A stretch of DNA of 64,000 bases from NCBI GenBank assembly GCA_022496805.1, contig CM040090.1, positions 10,472,001 to 10,536,000 on the forward strand, in the 5' to 3' direction. Below are positions 1 through 14,356 of the stretch, in pieces; positions within the stretch are counted from its first letter, which is position 1, and every line of letters starts with the position of its first letter. The translations under genes were made by a program, and so were the position numbers. Source of the stretch: Pohlia nutans (lineage: Eukaryota; Streptophyta; Bryopsida; Bryales; Mniaceae). Under the pieces are notes generated by a model. That model worked only from the letters and a program-made list of their open reading frames with translations, was not told where the DNA came from and made no database searches.

Positions 1-56
1 TGACACCAAGTCTTGAGCTCCTGGGCAGTGACACCAAGTCTTGAGCGCCTAGGCAG
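1..56. repeat. 28-bp direct repeat, two copies
   Basis: Two adjacent 28-bp units beginning TGACACCAAGTCTTGAGC differ at only two positions. The array may continue to the left of the window. Confidence 0.8.
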
Positions 57-337
57 TGAGTGCGAAGTGGCGCCATTTGACTCACCTACCGAGTGAAAAG
101 CGATGCCTTCTCCTTGTAGTGATTTAGCCTTCCTTATTTACTTTGATCTCATATTTAAGATTTTTCTTTCAATAATAATTTTAGTTTCATTCTGAAAACA
201 TTAGTTTTAGTTACATGATTGTACAGTAGCTGCAAAATAGTAGTTGGGACTGTAACTTAGATCAAGTGACTAAACTATAGAGTGTAAAGATCCTTCTTAA
301 GAAGATTCTTGTAACATAAATTTGTAGAATGAGTTAT

Positions 338-501
338 CACTGGAAGGAGAAGCGACGCTTCTGACTGCCGTTGGAGGTGCTCTTTAGTCGAAAAGGACAC
401 AATAGACAAATTAAAGTGTTGCTTGTCAGTTGAGGAGGACACAACAGACAAATAAAAGCCAGATTCTCCGTCGGTCAGAAGCGTCGCATTTCCTACTAGT
501 A
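338..501. mobile_element. CACTA-type MITE (family B), 164 bp
   Basis: The left end reads CACTGGAAGGAGAAGCGACG and the right end is its degenerate inverted partner (…GCGTCGCATTTCCTACTAGT). The repeats are about 27 bp long and continue into CTTCTGAC on both sides. The 3-bp duplication TAT flanks it (335-337 and 502-504), as expected for CACTA elements. Two subterminal copies of ACA(A/C)NAGACAAAT are present. A close relative lies at 56211-56384. There is no coding capacity. Confidence 0.8.
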
Positions 502-531
502 TATGGTAAGCAGTGCTTGTTTGCTTGTTTC

Positions 532-560
532 TTAACCCCTAAAGGACCGTAAGGCCCCCA
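532..560 (+). mobile_element. Orphan end of the TTAACCCCTAA repeat family
   Basis: TTAACCCCTAAAGGACC matches the left end of the 31427-39080 and 42552-42795 elements. No matching inverted right end was found in the next kilobase, so this is a truncated or decayed copy. Confidence 0.5.
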
Positions 561-1703
561 CGCGGCTTCTGGAATTAGAAAGAAAGGAAATTCGGGTTCT
601 TGGGCTTTGAAATGTAAGATGAACAACAAAGAGACCCCGGCTCTTCATGAGAGCCAAATTTGTAGGTACTTCTTGATCAAAAATTCATGAGGTGTGCGAT
701 TTTTGGTGATTTTTTTGAGTTGCACAGTGGGTATCTAGGCGTCACTTTAGACCCTCATATCTTCCTCCTCACACCTCCAAATTACTTGAATTTTTTTGTA
801 CATGTTTGAAATGATGATTTCTTCTTACACTAAAAATTTCAGAATTTTTGAAGCACTTTTGAACAATCGATTGTGTACAAAATACTCCAAACAAGTTCCA
901 TCAATCTTCTCAACGGTGGCATTTTCTCAATAATTGTGCGATTGTTTTAATCTTTTTTTCATAAAAAAGTTACGTAAGTCTTCTTTAGTTCTAACTGTGC
1001 CGATTGTCAAAATTACCCCGCACCAATGAGGAATTGAGCTTGCTACAAGCGAGGCTACAAGAGCTAGTTAAGAAAACAAGAGCTAAGTTCAACCCCCTTT
1101 TCACAAAAAGACAAATAGTTCTTTTTTTTCATTGTATTAAATTTGACAGGTAGACATTTTTTACATGTCATACAGAGGGCATGTTTTTTAACCATCTTTT
1201 GTTCAACAAGTAGGACATTTTATGTATCTCTCTTTTCTGCCAGATAAAAACATTTTTTAGCAAATGGAATGTGTGACAAACATTGACAGGTGGGAAAATG
1301 AACCATGAGTGGGTGCTATGAGGTTTTCAAAAAAAATTCATTGATACATGTTGGTTAGAGAAACTCGGGGAGAAACTCAATACAAAGGCACAAAAGAACT
1401 TAACAAAATGGTTCATTATGAAAGGGACTGAAAGATCCAATGTTACCTTCTACTTTTGATTTCAAGACTCATGTTTTTTGGAAGAAAAAATCACCGTGTG
1501 GCTAACTTGGTAATAAAATTGCAGAGTAGACAAGGTCTGCCATTCCCTTGTAAACATTTGCAATGAAGAGTATTTTGAAAGTGAGCATTGAATTGAATAA
1601 AAACCATATTTGCTATTCAAATGAGATGGGAAACATTCAAACAAGTGGGACTTCTTTGAGAGTTGAATCCTTCACATACTAGTAGTTTCTTTGCACAAAC
1701 ATT
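561..1703. other. Intergenic stretch without recognised gene
   Basis: AT-rich, only short chance ORFs, no conserved domain or clear inverted repeat seen. Confidence 0.5.
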
Positions 1704-2137
1704 AACACGCAATTCGCTATTTACGCACTTGGCTATATAATCATGCACTTGGTTCCTGAGCGCATGATTTTATTTGTCAAACTTTTATTTAAAAAAAACC
1801 AACGATTATTGTCTTTCTTCAATCCCTTACATTGTAAACAAATAATTATTTTAATAAATGTTTATTCTCATCTTTATCTTTTCTTTTATCTTTTCTTTTT
1901 TATCTTGATTTCTTTCTCGTCTTCTTTCTTGTCTCCCTCTTGTCTTTCTTCTTGTCTTCCTTTTTGTCTTCGTTGTCTTTTTTTTTCTTCTACTTTTTCT
2001 TCAGTTGTGGCTGCTGAACCCTAAACAATGGGAGCAAATTATTTTTTATTTTTTATTTTTTATTTTTTATTTTTTTATTTTTTTTTCGTTTTTCGGGTTG
2101 GCCGTGGGGTGCTGCTGAACCTTGAATGGCAGCCGTC

Positions 2138-2170
<33 letters not shown>

Positions 2171-2792
2171 TTCTTGGCCGTGGGGTGCTGCTGAACTCTG
2201 AATGGCAGCTGCCAAAAAAAAAAAAAAAAAAAAAAAAAAAACTTTTTTTTGACTTTTTTGACTTTTTCTAAAAATTACTATTTTTAGTCGCTGGGGTGCG
2301 CGGCTGCGCACCCAAAAACTCTTCTTCCTCTTCTTCTCCTTCCCCTCTCCTCATATATATATAGGGGAGAGGTGAGGGGAGGGAGAGGGAGTTGAAGAAT
2401 GAATGGGAGAGACCCTCTCCTCTCCCCTATATATATGAGGAGAGGGGAGGGATGGAGAGGGAGGGATGGAGATGAAAATGAGGGAGATGAAAATGAGGGA
2501 GATGAGAAGGTTTATGGGTGCGTGGCCGCGCACCCAAGCGGCTAAAAATAGTAATTTTTAGAAAAAGTCAAAAAAGTCAATTTTTGTTTTTTTTTTTTTT
2601 TGTTTTTTTGTTTTGGCTCAGGGTTCAGCAGCACCCCACGGTCAACCCGAAAAACGAAAAAAAAAAAAAAAAAAAACTTTTTTTTTTTTTTTTTTTTTCC
2701 ATTGTTTAAGGTTCAGCAGCCACAACTGAAGAAAAAGTAGAAGAAAAAAAAGACAACGAAGACAAAAAGGAAGACAAGAAGAAAGACAAAAA
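1704..2792. mobile_element. Foldback element 1, left arm, centre and start of right arm
   Basis: The element begins AACACGCAATTCGCTATTTA and ends, beyond the CACTA insertion, with the inverse at 25790. The whole element is one giant imperfect hairpin. The left arm holds the terminal repeat, a T/C-rich block, a TTCAG(T)TGTGGCTGCTGAACC block, poly(A) runs and a GGTGCGCGGC block. The centre lies near 2350-2450, where CTCCTCATATATATATAGGGG pairs with CCCCTATATATATGAGGAG. The right arm repeats the blocks in reverse order up to 2792, where the CACTA element interrupts it. Removing the CACTA leaves an element of about 1.36 kb. A second copy is at 19323-20852. Flanking bases (ACATT left, CCATT right) do not give an exact duplication. 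Confidence 0.75.
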
Positions 2793-5448
2793 CACTACAA
2801 GGAATACTGTGTCCTAATTGACATAAAGTTGAGAGAAATCTGTCAACTGTGATGTCAATTAGGGTACCTTGATTCGGTCACATTGTTGACAGAATTCTGT
2901 TGGTTCGACTGTCATCTCGGACAAAGATACACGTAGGATGCATCCTCGTCAAAGAGGTTTGCCACTGTGGAATTTCTTAGCCATGTCAGCTTTCACGTTT
3001 ACTGGGGTTGTTTACTGATCGGTGAAAAACATTATGTAAATTTCGAGGAAGCTTCGTGGATTTGGTAAGAAAATTTACTTACCGCATAAGGGTAATTCTT
3101 CACATGCTCCGTGTTTCAGTGAATTGAATGAATTTTCTGTAAGGGAGATTCGTGGAAATTTCTTGTGCACCTGCTCAGCTTGTGACAAGTGGTGAAGTCA
3201 CCTGTTTAGAGGCATTTTCGGAGCCAATAAGAATAGCACGCTGTCGTGGACGTGTTCATTCTCAGACCAATGAAATTCAGAATCTATGGATATTGTGGCA
3301 TTTAATAACAATTACAAAAATATAAATAAATGCTATGTGTGTGTTGCGTTCACACTATTACAATATTGCAAAGTGGTTAGGTTCCAATTTTATTTCTATT
3401 TCGGGTTAGATATATAATTACTTTACAACATTAGTGTTTTGTTCACTCTGTAAGCCTGTGCATTATTTGCCGAAGTATGACTGCAGCATGCTAATTCAGT
3501 TCAGTACTACACATGTTGAATTTGACAAAACTCTAGATTGTGTTTGTGCCACCTGTAAATCCCTGCACAAGACGTTGTTCAGCACTCCAGTATCTGGGAC
3601 TTTACATGAGTTCTTGTCCATCCATTCTACAATTGACAAAGCGTATGAACTACTGCCAAGCGATCTTTGTTAATTTCTCTTCGCTTTCTTCTTTGCGCAC
3701 GCTGGTTTTTTCATTGCTCGACTGCTCCCGGGTTTAGCCACATAATCTTCACACTGCGAAACACACTCCATGCATGCTTAACAATAATATAATTCTTTGA
3801 ATCTATTTCTCCAGAACCGCACATTATTAACGATTGGAACATTTCCGTTAAATTAGTCAAATTTCAAATGAATACCCACATCATCATTTGGACATTGGAC
3901 TCACTTTGTGGAATAAAACATATGTGGCTATCCCTGTTATGCCTCGTTGCAGCATTGGATATTCATGAACGCGACCGTCATGGTCTGTAGCATAGTACAC
4001 GATCTGTCATTGACAGCAAGTACTCTAAACACTACATACCCCTCTGTCTTACCCACTCCTCATCTCACACACTTGTTTGGGTTGCGACATTTCTGCATTT
4101 CCGCTTGTCTCCGCGGCATGTCCCTGACAGTACAAAATATATTAGATATCACTTACAACTTGCAATGACACCCGTCTGAGGGTCCTCATACTTTTCCAAC
4201 ATATATGACGCTTATAATCTGTGTATCATAATTATCATATTGTAAGAACTGTATAAAACCTACACGTGATACGTTCAAAGGACCACAAATTTAGCATCGG
4301 AATGTTATGAAAACTCAACACACAAGTGAAGTAAAATCTCACTTGTTTCCATCGTGGATTTTCCCCCGCAGCCGCTGCAACTGCTGTCTCCCCCTGCGTA
4401 TCAAATATAGTTTTTAATAAATACTACATGTCATGCGTTCTTCATATTCTTTTGGAATTCTTGTTCAAACACAAAGCTTTAAACAACAATACTGAAATTC
4501 CACTCCTACTGGCATGTGCATAGTTCCTCGTCAGCATCCATGGAAACCATTATAAGTTACCAATCACACCAACCATAGCAAAATTATTATCAACTTTGAT
4601 TCAAGAATGCATTGCCAATTGTACATTATAAAATACATTCATCTCAAGCTGTAGTGGGCAAAATTATGAACCTCTCTGGCAAGTATAATAATTTCATTTA
4701 GCTGTTACTATTAGCAATTTTTTTCGCGTGTTACCATTTTCAACTAAAATTTCTAATATAACGACGACAAGAATGTACACTCCTTCCACACTGTGATAGT
4801 AGGCAATTTCTTTCTGAACTTTCACACTGCACACAACTTCCCCAAACTTCAGTCCTATACTATTGAGACTACATTTCTTTTTCCGGGCATATATCACCCA
4901 TCTATATTAGGAATGTACGCAGGTCAGTCTACGGTACCCTTACCATGAGACATTGTATTGTCTTCAAATCTTGTTCTGAAATAATAATGTTTGTATAACT
5001 ACATCATTCCTTACCCAAACGTCCAAGTTCTGCAACGTCAATTTACGTACACACATGCTTTCATGTCATACTGTCTTTTTCAAAGATTAAACCACTGCCT
5101 CACCCACGAAATTATACGTATTCCTTAATTGTGACAGTGATTTTCGCATACTTCTCTCACTCAATTTCAAATAAATCACAGACCCATTACACTAAATTTG
5201 CACACTACTGTTACATACTTATAAGTTTTGAAACTATTGTATGTTTTTTTCTAGAGGTAAAAATATTAACCAAAGATATGGATCCCAGAACTATTGAAAG
5301 ATCCCCATCTCCACGAATATAGACGGTGTAGCACAATGTCAACACTTACAACTCAGAACATGTTCTTGTACATTAGTGTATGTAACACTTCTCTACTTAT
5401 TCAGTGCACTATATACAAGCACGCTTGTATCTGTAGATCTCATCATCC

Positions 5449-8400
5449 TCATTCTAAACCATCATGAAACAATATAATAGCGTACTCAACAACCACAATA
5501 GGAACAGGAAAAAAACGAACCTCTCTGCCTTGCGCATGCTTCGGCAGTTCTCCCCTTTCGATTGCACTGTCTGCGACTATCACTGGACGACCCTGTCTGG
5601 TCACTGGTCGAACTTCTTGCTGAAAAACTTTTTGTTGCTCTTCTAGTTCTGCAATCCTTTGCATCAACCTCAACACAACGGGGTTAGACGCAAGTTCTTC
5701 TTCTGTCATATTCTGTGAACCCCCGCATGCATTATCCAAATTGCCAACTGCTGCGTTCTTGTTATTGTTGGCATGATTCTGAACATGAGAATCTACCGTT
5801 CTTGCCCGATCACACTGCTCGTCTCCATCGGGACTGTCCTCGTACGTATTTCCATAAACGTCCGTTACGTGTGCCACTTCTAATGCCACTGGAGATGCAT
5901 TATCAGTGCCATGCATGATGTTGTCTTCAATTTTTTTTTCTTGGAGCAGCCCCCATATCCTTTGTTCCGTGTCATCTCAAAATCAATCTCATGAGGTTCG
6001 GGTGATCTCCTGAATTGCTTTCGTAGTCTTTCTCGTACACCAATTTCTCCTGAGGGTCCAGTTCTGCCAAAATTCACCCGGCTAGCATTGGCCTTGCTGC
6101 AGTCTTCAGACTTCTTTATGTTTGCTGGGTTTTCTAATTCCCTCTTCAGCGACCGCCATGTCCGGTCAGATACATCTTTTGGTTTTGGCTCCTTTGCCCG
6201 AATTTTTTTCCATAAGCTTGCACGCCTCAGTGACACCCCCCGTGCAATAACGTCTTTCACAATCTCAAACTTCATCGGGTGACTATACTCCCATGTGTGT
6301 TGGATCCACTCTGCAATTTCCAAGAGAGCATCACGCGGTTGTTGGTTGATAACTCCTATGGCTGGGTCCAATTTCCGGGACAGTAGCATCACCTCCTTTC
6401 GCCAAGCATTCACCCCAACGCCGTAAGGTTTGCTTGTGAACTGGTCCACCTTCAAGTAGTTCCTTGGTAAGCCTTCCCGTCGACACCTATCTCCTTCTCT
6501 GTCTCGAACCAACTTTTCGTGCCTCCTCTCCTTCCTTTTCTGCGCTTCAGATTCAAACTCATAACTTTGTGGTACCATGTCCTGTGCATTTTCGGGTGCC
6601 TCCTCCTCTTGGTCGTCACCTTCTTCGCCTTCTTCTTGATAATCTGACTCACTGTTGTGACCACTTCCTGTGTCATTGTCATTGTCATAGAAAGAGTACG
6701 TCTGTGGCTCAACAGGCCGATCTCTGTGGGTCCTCCGAGGTCTGCCATGTATACTGTCCTCCACTCCTCTCCCGGACTCCTGTTATCATACAAAGTATTA
6801 TAATGTCATTGACCTCACAATCAGTAGTTGCAATCATCTAAGTGATCGCAATAACACAAACATCCATCCTTTGTATTCTACGTTAACAACAATGAATACA
6901 ATACCATTATTATCCACATGCAAAAGTACTACACATCCAGGTGCTACTGCATAGCACCTTCAAACTTAAACCATGCCAAACGTCAAAACAACCTACACAT
7001 AACATCATAGACGTGGAAAAGAAATTCATATACACTTCCTCAACAACTTCTGTACATGTTTAATGCTACTATAAACCTCAGTTTTCCCAATACCTGCACA
7101 CCTCTTACTTGAAGTTTGAGGTTGTATCCCACAAATGAAATTGTTCTGTACAATACTCTAAGACAGACATTTACAAGCATATTTGAAATGATCACAGTAA
7201 CTGCACCTCCACTACTGTAGTATTTGGAGTTAGCGACCTCCTGCGAGCATTTTGTAGAGCTGGAGTTCTTGCTACACCGCCTGAAGGGCTTCTTGGTCGT
7301 ATTGCGTCAATCTCACGCCTTGGAATACTCGGCCGTGAACTATGATCTGCATCGTGTGTTGGAACGGCGTAAGGCTGGTGCAATGCTCCAGCGTTCAATT
7401 CTGATTCCCTTTGCTGGGGCATTATACGCATATATGTATTGATTATCCTATCCGTCTCACTGTACATGGGTCCGGGGACTATTTTTATCTCTACTAATTA
7501 GACATGTCGTGCATTCTAACTACTCATTCACAACTTAACCATTTCCAACGTTGCGCAGTACTTTGTTTCAATAAAAAATATAATTCGGTCTGCTTTTCCT
7601 ATCATACATCCTACTACAACCTGTACAACATTCATTTGTTTCCCTCAATCCTCCACTGTACGTAATTACCTTATCACCATCCTCAATGAATTCACTGAAT
7701 TCACTGTAAAGACTACAAACACATTTCTAGTTTCTATAGAACAATATAAAAATCTTTTAATTACTGACTGAATTAAGACGTATATATGCCGTACCTTGTG
7801 CTGGTGCCTTCTTATGTCGTGCTGTTGTATTGGCACCAGCATCTGTGAAAGATCTACTATGTTCTCGTATGGTCTCACTTGTCGTCGGCACGCGAGTTAT
7901 GCTGTCAGGTATCACAGTCCGTGATTCTTCGCGGCCCACCCCATGTACAGTAGCTCCTGGCAGGCGTACGTTAGATCTTGTATTTGGGTGTTGTCGAGGT
8001 GGCCTGAATCTCGGGGTCGGAATTCCAGAGGGTGCATCTCTTGCACCCGGTGATAGAGTTCTACCTATTCCTTCGGTTTCTGTTGCACTAGCCACATGCG
8101 TGGAATCCTGAGGCCCAGTATTCAGGCATGACGCCCCTGCCTCAACATGTGCATGTGGAACTGTCTGTTTAGACTTTCTCGGTCTTCCCCTTGACGTAGA
8201 GGCATCACCTTGAAAATTTTGATCCTCTCGACGTGACTGCACTGGTTCTCTCCATTGCACAAATTTCTCTGTTCTTCTCTCCAAAGTAGCAGGTGGAACC
8301 ATCTCCTGCACACAATACCACATAAAATGCAGTCATCATCATTGGTATTACAACTAGGACATACCAGTGTGGTGGAAATATTGGAATGTCCCTGCTGGTC

Positions 8401-9353
8401 CTATAGAAATGAATACACCAATTATACAACAATAGATTAAGACCATATGTAACACTTATTCTAATATGCACTATAATCTCTTGAACAGTTGTATGTTGGG
8501 ATCTGGTGCCATTCGCCCCACTCTCAATACAGGCAGCTCGTATTTCCCTTTCCCTCTTTTTGTTCCTGTGTCATGTTCCCAATCCCGCACTCATAGTTCT
8601 ACTCTTCCATTGGGTAATTTTGTCACACTACAGTCCACGGCATACTCATAATATAATATTTTTTTAATGAAGTATATTTACATAAAAATATCACCATTTT
8701 TGTTCACTTCTTCGCATTGTAGACTAACCCATTTCTTCACACACATACATTGCCTATGACTACAGAGTATCCCACCTTTCTATTCTATTGTATTTCCACA
8801 TCTACAACATTACCAGCACAATACAAATGGATTAATGGTTTTCTAAGTGTCATTACATGATCACAAAAAACTTACCTCTGTTATGTAATTCATACAAAGA
8901 CGACTGTGCTGAAAATAACATACCTCAGAGTAGTCGTTTTCGGAGGATGATTCCGGTGTTGTGCTCTTGTCTGCTGGCTCCCAGCTCCCTTTCGGATCGC
9001 TGCTGTCGTCGGAAGTCCTGTACTCGTCTTCGGTGATTTCTGTTCCAGAACCCTCGCTTGCAGAATCGGTTTGGTATTCGTCGTTGCAACCGTTGCTTGC
9101 AGAATCGGTTTGGTATTCCTCGTCGCTACCGCTGAAAGACTCGCAGCTATTGCTGCGAGACTGCCGTGGTTGGTACTCTTCACCACTGCTACATTCGGAA
9201 CTCTTGTTTCCACAAGTACTGCCGTCTAACTGCACGTCATCACTCCCTCCACCTTCCGATGTCCACTTAGACCCCTCGGAAAGAGTCTTGATTTCCCCGG
9301 TTTCGAGCGCAGTCTTAGCCTCCTCTAGGGCTTTTGCATTTTGCGTTGTGTAC
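5449..9353 (-). CDS. TNPA-like CACTA protein (Transposase_24 type), frameshifted
   Basis: Probable accessory transposase that binds subterminal repeats in the nucleus. The best exon is 5449-6779 (acceptor ends at 6780). It has an acidic N-terminal segment, then a basic region with WRSLKRELENP and a VNFGRTGPSGEIG block. That block matches the conserved [N/H]-x-GS-type signature of plant Transposase_24 proteins. The C-terminal MQRIAELEEQQ segment looks like a coiled coil. This C-terminal part is in another frame, and the shift coincides with a run of nine A on the coding strand (5931-5939), suggesting a homopolymer indel. Likely upstream exons are 8924-9353 (acidic, Ser/Glu-rich, with EEYQTDSAS repeats) and 7795-8305, which join in phase, and 7207-7459, which joins 6779 in phase. 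The 7795/7459 junction does not keep frame, so an exon is missing or wrong. The start codon was not identified. Confidence 0.65.
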
Positions 9354-9429
9354 CTGTCGACAAAAAAAGTACGTTTGTTTAGCGACGCGTACATTATACA
9401 GCGCACATTTTTTGCTCTCAAACAAGCAG

Positions 9430-11500
9430 TCCACTACATCGTGAGCAGCAACACCAGTATATGTCTTACCCGACGTAGCTACTTCTAGAACGCCATTACT
9501 ACGCAAATTCTACACCTTTGCTTTTCTGAAACACGCACAACTGAAGAAAAGCATGCATTTTTTACAAGAATATGACAAATTGAAAATGAGGTAACCCTCG
9601 CCGCCATAGAAATGAGCAAGAAGTAGCCTCAATTGACAGAAGGCATGCAGAGCGAGTGGGGAGAGATGACAGCAACATTGACGGGATGGATAACCATGGA
9701 ATTCTGTGCCTCGCCACTTTCATTATCAGTTTTTCATCCAAAAACCCCGACTACTCAGAACTTTCTACTGCGAGTTTGTCAAGCGCCCTGTTCACTTCAG
9801 AGACTAGCTACATAAACGAATTCTAATTACTCGCTCGCATAACACTCTGAAATCACGCCACCATGAATAGTAAACCTGCTACGTCTGCGGAAAAGCAGAT
9901 CTGCTAATCGCGAAGGCGGTTATTCTATACGGCCTGCTCCTAAACTTTCTGCTCACCCATTGATTTAGAAAACCGCAATGTGAGTAAGCGCGACTTCTAC
10001 GTCCTCTGGCAATTACTCTACTACAGCAAAACAAAGCGGGAATGGAGGAAAGGTGAGGGACTTACAGCCAATTCACTACCCCAGTTTTTTCACGCAACAA
10101 CTTCTCGTTCTCCACAATTGTCGCATACCTCTTCAGTTCATAAAGCGGGACCTTCATGCTAAACTCTTCACCGTCTCTTGCAGGGTATGCGCTCTCTTCC
10201 CACAGCCTTGCGTTCTCTTCCACATACACGTACCTGTTGCCTACTGTCTATATTCTTCTACAACTCAGACGTTGTTGCCGGAAGCAGAAAAAAACCGTGT
10301 GCTGTTCAGAGCGACAAAGTCGTGGGAAAAAACAGAGAGACAAGCTGAGCGTCGGAGGAGAAGTGCGGACTTCTGCGACTGCGGTCGATGTACAGGTATG
10401 AGTCCGCACTTGAAACCCTACCGAGGGAGACCTTCGGGGTCATCCTTCATACTCATTGAGCCCATTAATGAGTTCATGAATGGCAGTCTGTTGTGCACCT
10501 TGTCTGTCAATTCAATCCCACCAACTGCCGCAGTTTTACCTGGTGGGATTCAAACTCGAAGTTTCTATGTTTTCATTGCACTGTAATTTGTGGAGTCGCG
10601 GTTGAGTCCATTAGACTGACCACTGCAGTCTAAACTCTGTCAATGATGTAATCACATAGATACTTCAAAATCTAAACTTGAACATACATTTCTCAATTGC
10701 AACAATGTTTTTATTTTTTTAACAAAGGCAGTACCATGGGACTCTCGTTTCTGCATTGGTTACGTTGAATCCACATATTATCAGGTTTTTGTTGTTATTA
10801 CAATGGTCAACAGTTTCAAGTATGCATAGGTACTGTGCAATAACGATAGTGTCATGCATTATATGTATTGTATACTTCAATCTATAGTATACATTGTTGA
10901 AAAATACATAAATAAAGTTATTCCCTCGCACCCTAGACAAGGATTTTGCAACTGCACGAGCAATTTCTATGTTTCTAGGAATGATGTACCATAATTTAAA
11001 TGTTTCCCCAGAAATATAGCGTTCTCGTATGAGTTACATTGACATTGAATTGCAAAGTTTTTGACTTGGTTATTTACTCCACTACTGTCATCTGTGTGAA
11101 TGTAACCTCACAGCATTCCAGGCACTATACTTGGGTGGCGAATGAAGATAGCATTGTCAATAACGTCATAATTGGGATGCAAAAGTTGAAGTATCGCATC
11201 TCAAGCTAGGGCAAAAGCGGTAAGAAATTTTTTTCCCCCATTGTCTCAGTACTTCAGTAATGCATTGGCCCACAATACTACAACATGCTCATCGGCAATT
11301 TTGAAGGTCGCTAATTACAGTTAGAGTTTTGTCGTGCTCAATTTCTTTTAATTGCTCAATGGACATGTACTCCCGTTCATGCATCAGTTGGTCCTCATTT
11401 CCAAGCTATCTGATTCTAGCCACGAGACATGTGTCTGTGACGACTGTCATGTATTACGTAAAATTACGAAATTTACTTAAAATTTTAATTTATGATATTG
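9430..11500. promoter_or_regulatory. Central divergent region of the CACTA element
   Basis: This lies upstream of the minus-strand TNPA-like gene and upstream of the plus-strand exons, so promoters for both probably fall here. ORFs of 60-177 codons occur (for example 10053-10586), but none shows a recognised domain or convincing splice context. No specific promoter motif can be assigned. Confidence 0.3.
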
Positions 11501-11771
11501 CACAGGTTGAATATCGTAGACTTCGACGTCTTCAATTCATCTTTTCCCCTCTGTTCAGGGAACAGGCATGGTTCATTGTGCACGGTGACTTGGAATTGCG
11601 TTGCATACATTCCTTCATCAACCTCAACAAAAATCGAGTGAGTAATCCATCCACACTTCCCCTCTATATATATTTCCATGATTTGTGGTCTGTAGAATTT
11701 TTTACCATGTACGGAACGCAGATGTTCTTTTGTATGCTGACTTCAAATATATGTTGTCGACCCTTGTCCAG

Positions 11772-12142
11772 TACAACTCAAGCGCAAAGAATTTATGGAT
11801 TACATGCTCAAGTCCGGGGAGGGCCTACCCAAGTCTACAGACTGCGTAGATCAAAACATATTGTGTGAGTCAGTACAGGAAGAATGTCACACTAGCAACT
11901 CACCATGTCATGTAGATGCCAAATGCAGGAGTATTGCAAGAGCAAATAGAAACCTGGGTATAAACAGGCCAGATTTGCCAAGTCGTAAAAAAGTTACTAG
12001 GGCCGAGCTGAAACACAAACTGTCACTACTTCTACTAGAGTCGAATTATATCCTTCACAAAGTCAGAGAAATGCAAGAGTTAACTGGCAAGGTTATCCAG
12101 AAATTCAATTTTCTGATTGGAGATATAGATAGTGATATATGA
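11772..12142 (+). CDS. Possible terminal exon of an unrecognised CACTA gene
   Basis: An open frame starts just after an acceptor (TTGTCCAG ending 11771) and runs to a stop at 12142. It encodes about 122 residues with no known domain. The last 60 residues are charged and heptad-like (…AELKHKLSLLLLESNYIL…), suggesting a coiled coil. A candidate upstream exon is 11506-11637 (acceptor CACAG, donor GTGAGT), but its phase does not fit cleanly with this exon. It may be a small third gene of the transposon or a chance ORF. Confidence 0.3.
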
Positions 12143-13469
12143 CGACATATATGGACAACCTATGTGATACTGATTTGAATATGAGGTTTTCTTTATGATT
12201 TACATTCAGTGTTTGCATGCTACTAAATGTACACATGTGTATGTATGTGCAATTGATTTGTATACACGTCATATAATGTTCATACTGTATTTTTCCAGAG
12301 TATTAAGAAGACGTTGTCAATACGTTGTAGCTGCCTTCTCCAAACCTATATAAGTGGAACCAAACGTGATTGAAATTGCAATACTGTGAGTGCATATGAA
12401 AAATATAATCGTTATTTCACCAAAAGGTATGTTACACTTTTGAATATCCCATGATTTTCCCTATTGCGTCCGAATACATCAGATTCTCTTAGAAAGTTTA
12501 AGGAAGAACTTGGTTTTACATATACTATTCTAATGATAGGGTAGTACAGTATGAAGACGAAGAAGATTAAACATTTACTATTCTAATGATCGGGTAATAC
12601 ACTAAGAAGACGAATAAGCTTGTCTATGCACTACATAGCGCTGGTTATATACACATTTCACTGAGCTTGTATGATCTTGACAATTAGGTTTTGCTTGACT
12701 TCACAGTAGAGAGAAGTGGGGGATGCAACAAGGAAGGGGAGGGGACAAGTACGGAATGTACGATAACGGAATTTGAAATTACGGTCCTCATATGTGCAAC
12801 ATTCAGAAGATTCACTGAGGGCTTAATCGTCAGCATCAAATACTTGTGAGTTCCTAGCTACTCACATTTTGCTCATAAGAATGCATGAATTGCTGTCAAT
12901 ATGAATGCGAGTGTGTGAGGTAATATTTTACTATTTGTGAAGAGACTTAATATGTGTCAATTTCTTTTTTTCTGCTTTTTTGTCTGTCAAAGTATTTGAC
13001 AGAAATCCATATTTTAGAAAAGTGACTGTATAAAAATGACCGCTTCTGTGTTTAATTAGAGAAATCAACAATTTTGCATTATAGAAAATTTGGTACATTA
13101 TGTTCCAGCATTCGTTATAAGGAACTTGCTTTTAACATTGACGTATCAAAAAAATCAATTTTATATAGAATTATGGATGTTCGAATAATTCTAATTAATG
13201 AGTAGAATTTCAGTAAGTACTCTTAAAAATATAGAACTCTAAACCTGTATACATACTATTTTCTAAATATTAGAAATAGCCAGTTTAGAAGTTTCGGTCA
13301 CTGCTGTAATTTACAGTGTATTGTACAAATAATTGCACACATTGTTCTAGCCAATGTAAGTGTGACAGTGCAGTTATGAAGGATACTTTGTGAATGATTA
13401 TCTTGCAACATCATACATATGTTTGGTCATGTCTTGCAGTTCCTTTTACCGTTGATAAGCCAAAATATA
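12143..13469. other. Noncoding stretch inside the CACTA element
   Basis: AT-rich, only short ORFs. It precedes the transposase gene and may contain its promoter and leader. Nothing specific is recognised. Confidence 0.4.
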
Positions 13470-14356
13470 ATGAGGCCAAGAAGCCTTGGACAAGCCTACC
13501 ACTTCGAGAGGGCTTTGGCAGCTCGGCAAGGAATTGCACGCTATCCATGTGGCTGTGAAAGATGCCATGGATTCAAGACACAATCAGTTCACAGAGTTGA
13601 AATTCATCATCGCAAGTATGGGCGCGACAACAAACTAGTAGACCCGCTTCTTGTGAGTTTCTAACTTTTGTTTTTTTCATGTAATTCTAACACATGTATG
13701 TATCTGTGATTTTATACACGTATGTCATATTTATTTATGGTGTACACTTGTGAAATTGCATTGAATTGAGTCAGACTGTATCACGAGTATCTAACTTTTT
13801 GTTTGAATTTGCAAGACAATTAACCCAATAGTGCCTACGGGTGTTCTGAATATTCCAAAGTTTTTAGGTGTTATTGTTTATGAACCTGTCCTTCTTCAAA
13901 CTATGGGAACTAGTAACAGTATTTAACCGTATACATGTAAGCGTATCCTAATCAAACAAGTGTATGGGAGTGGGAATGAGGAAATCCATGTCGTCTTCAG
14001 GGATGATGTTATGCCATTGGATAGCGCCGCATAAAGTAATGTGGGCAGATGTTGTTTCTGTGAAAGCATTTAAGCATCCTGTGAAAGGGCCCTGAAACTC
14101 CATCCTGTATTCTCTGGCAGGGTCGGTGATACTAATCGTTTTTACACTTCTGTCTTAATCAGAACTACAAGAATCGGAATCCGAAGAGAAATGTTGAATA
14201 TGAAAATTTGAAGTCACGTATAATGGATTGCTTTTTTAAGCTTTAAACATGAAGAGGGTCTTCGATGGGCAACTGAACGAAATAAAATAAATATAAACCA
14301 CAGAGTTACCCGAAACATATGTCTCTTCAGTAACGTGAACAACCAATGAGAAATCC

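Noticed and set aside
2075..2709. ORFs rich in Phe or Lys in the foldback elements
   Set aside because: They arise from poly(A)/poly(T) runs in noncoding hairpin DNA.
3434..3673. 79-codon ORF with paired cysteines near the CACTA left end
   Set aside because: No recognised fold, no convincing splice or start context; likely chance in subterminal DNA.
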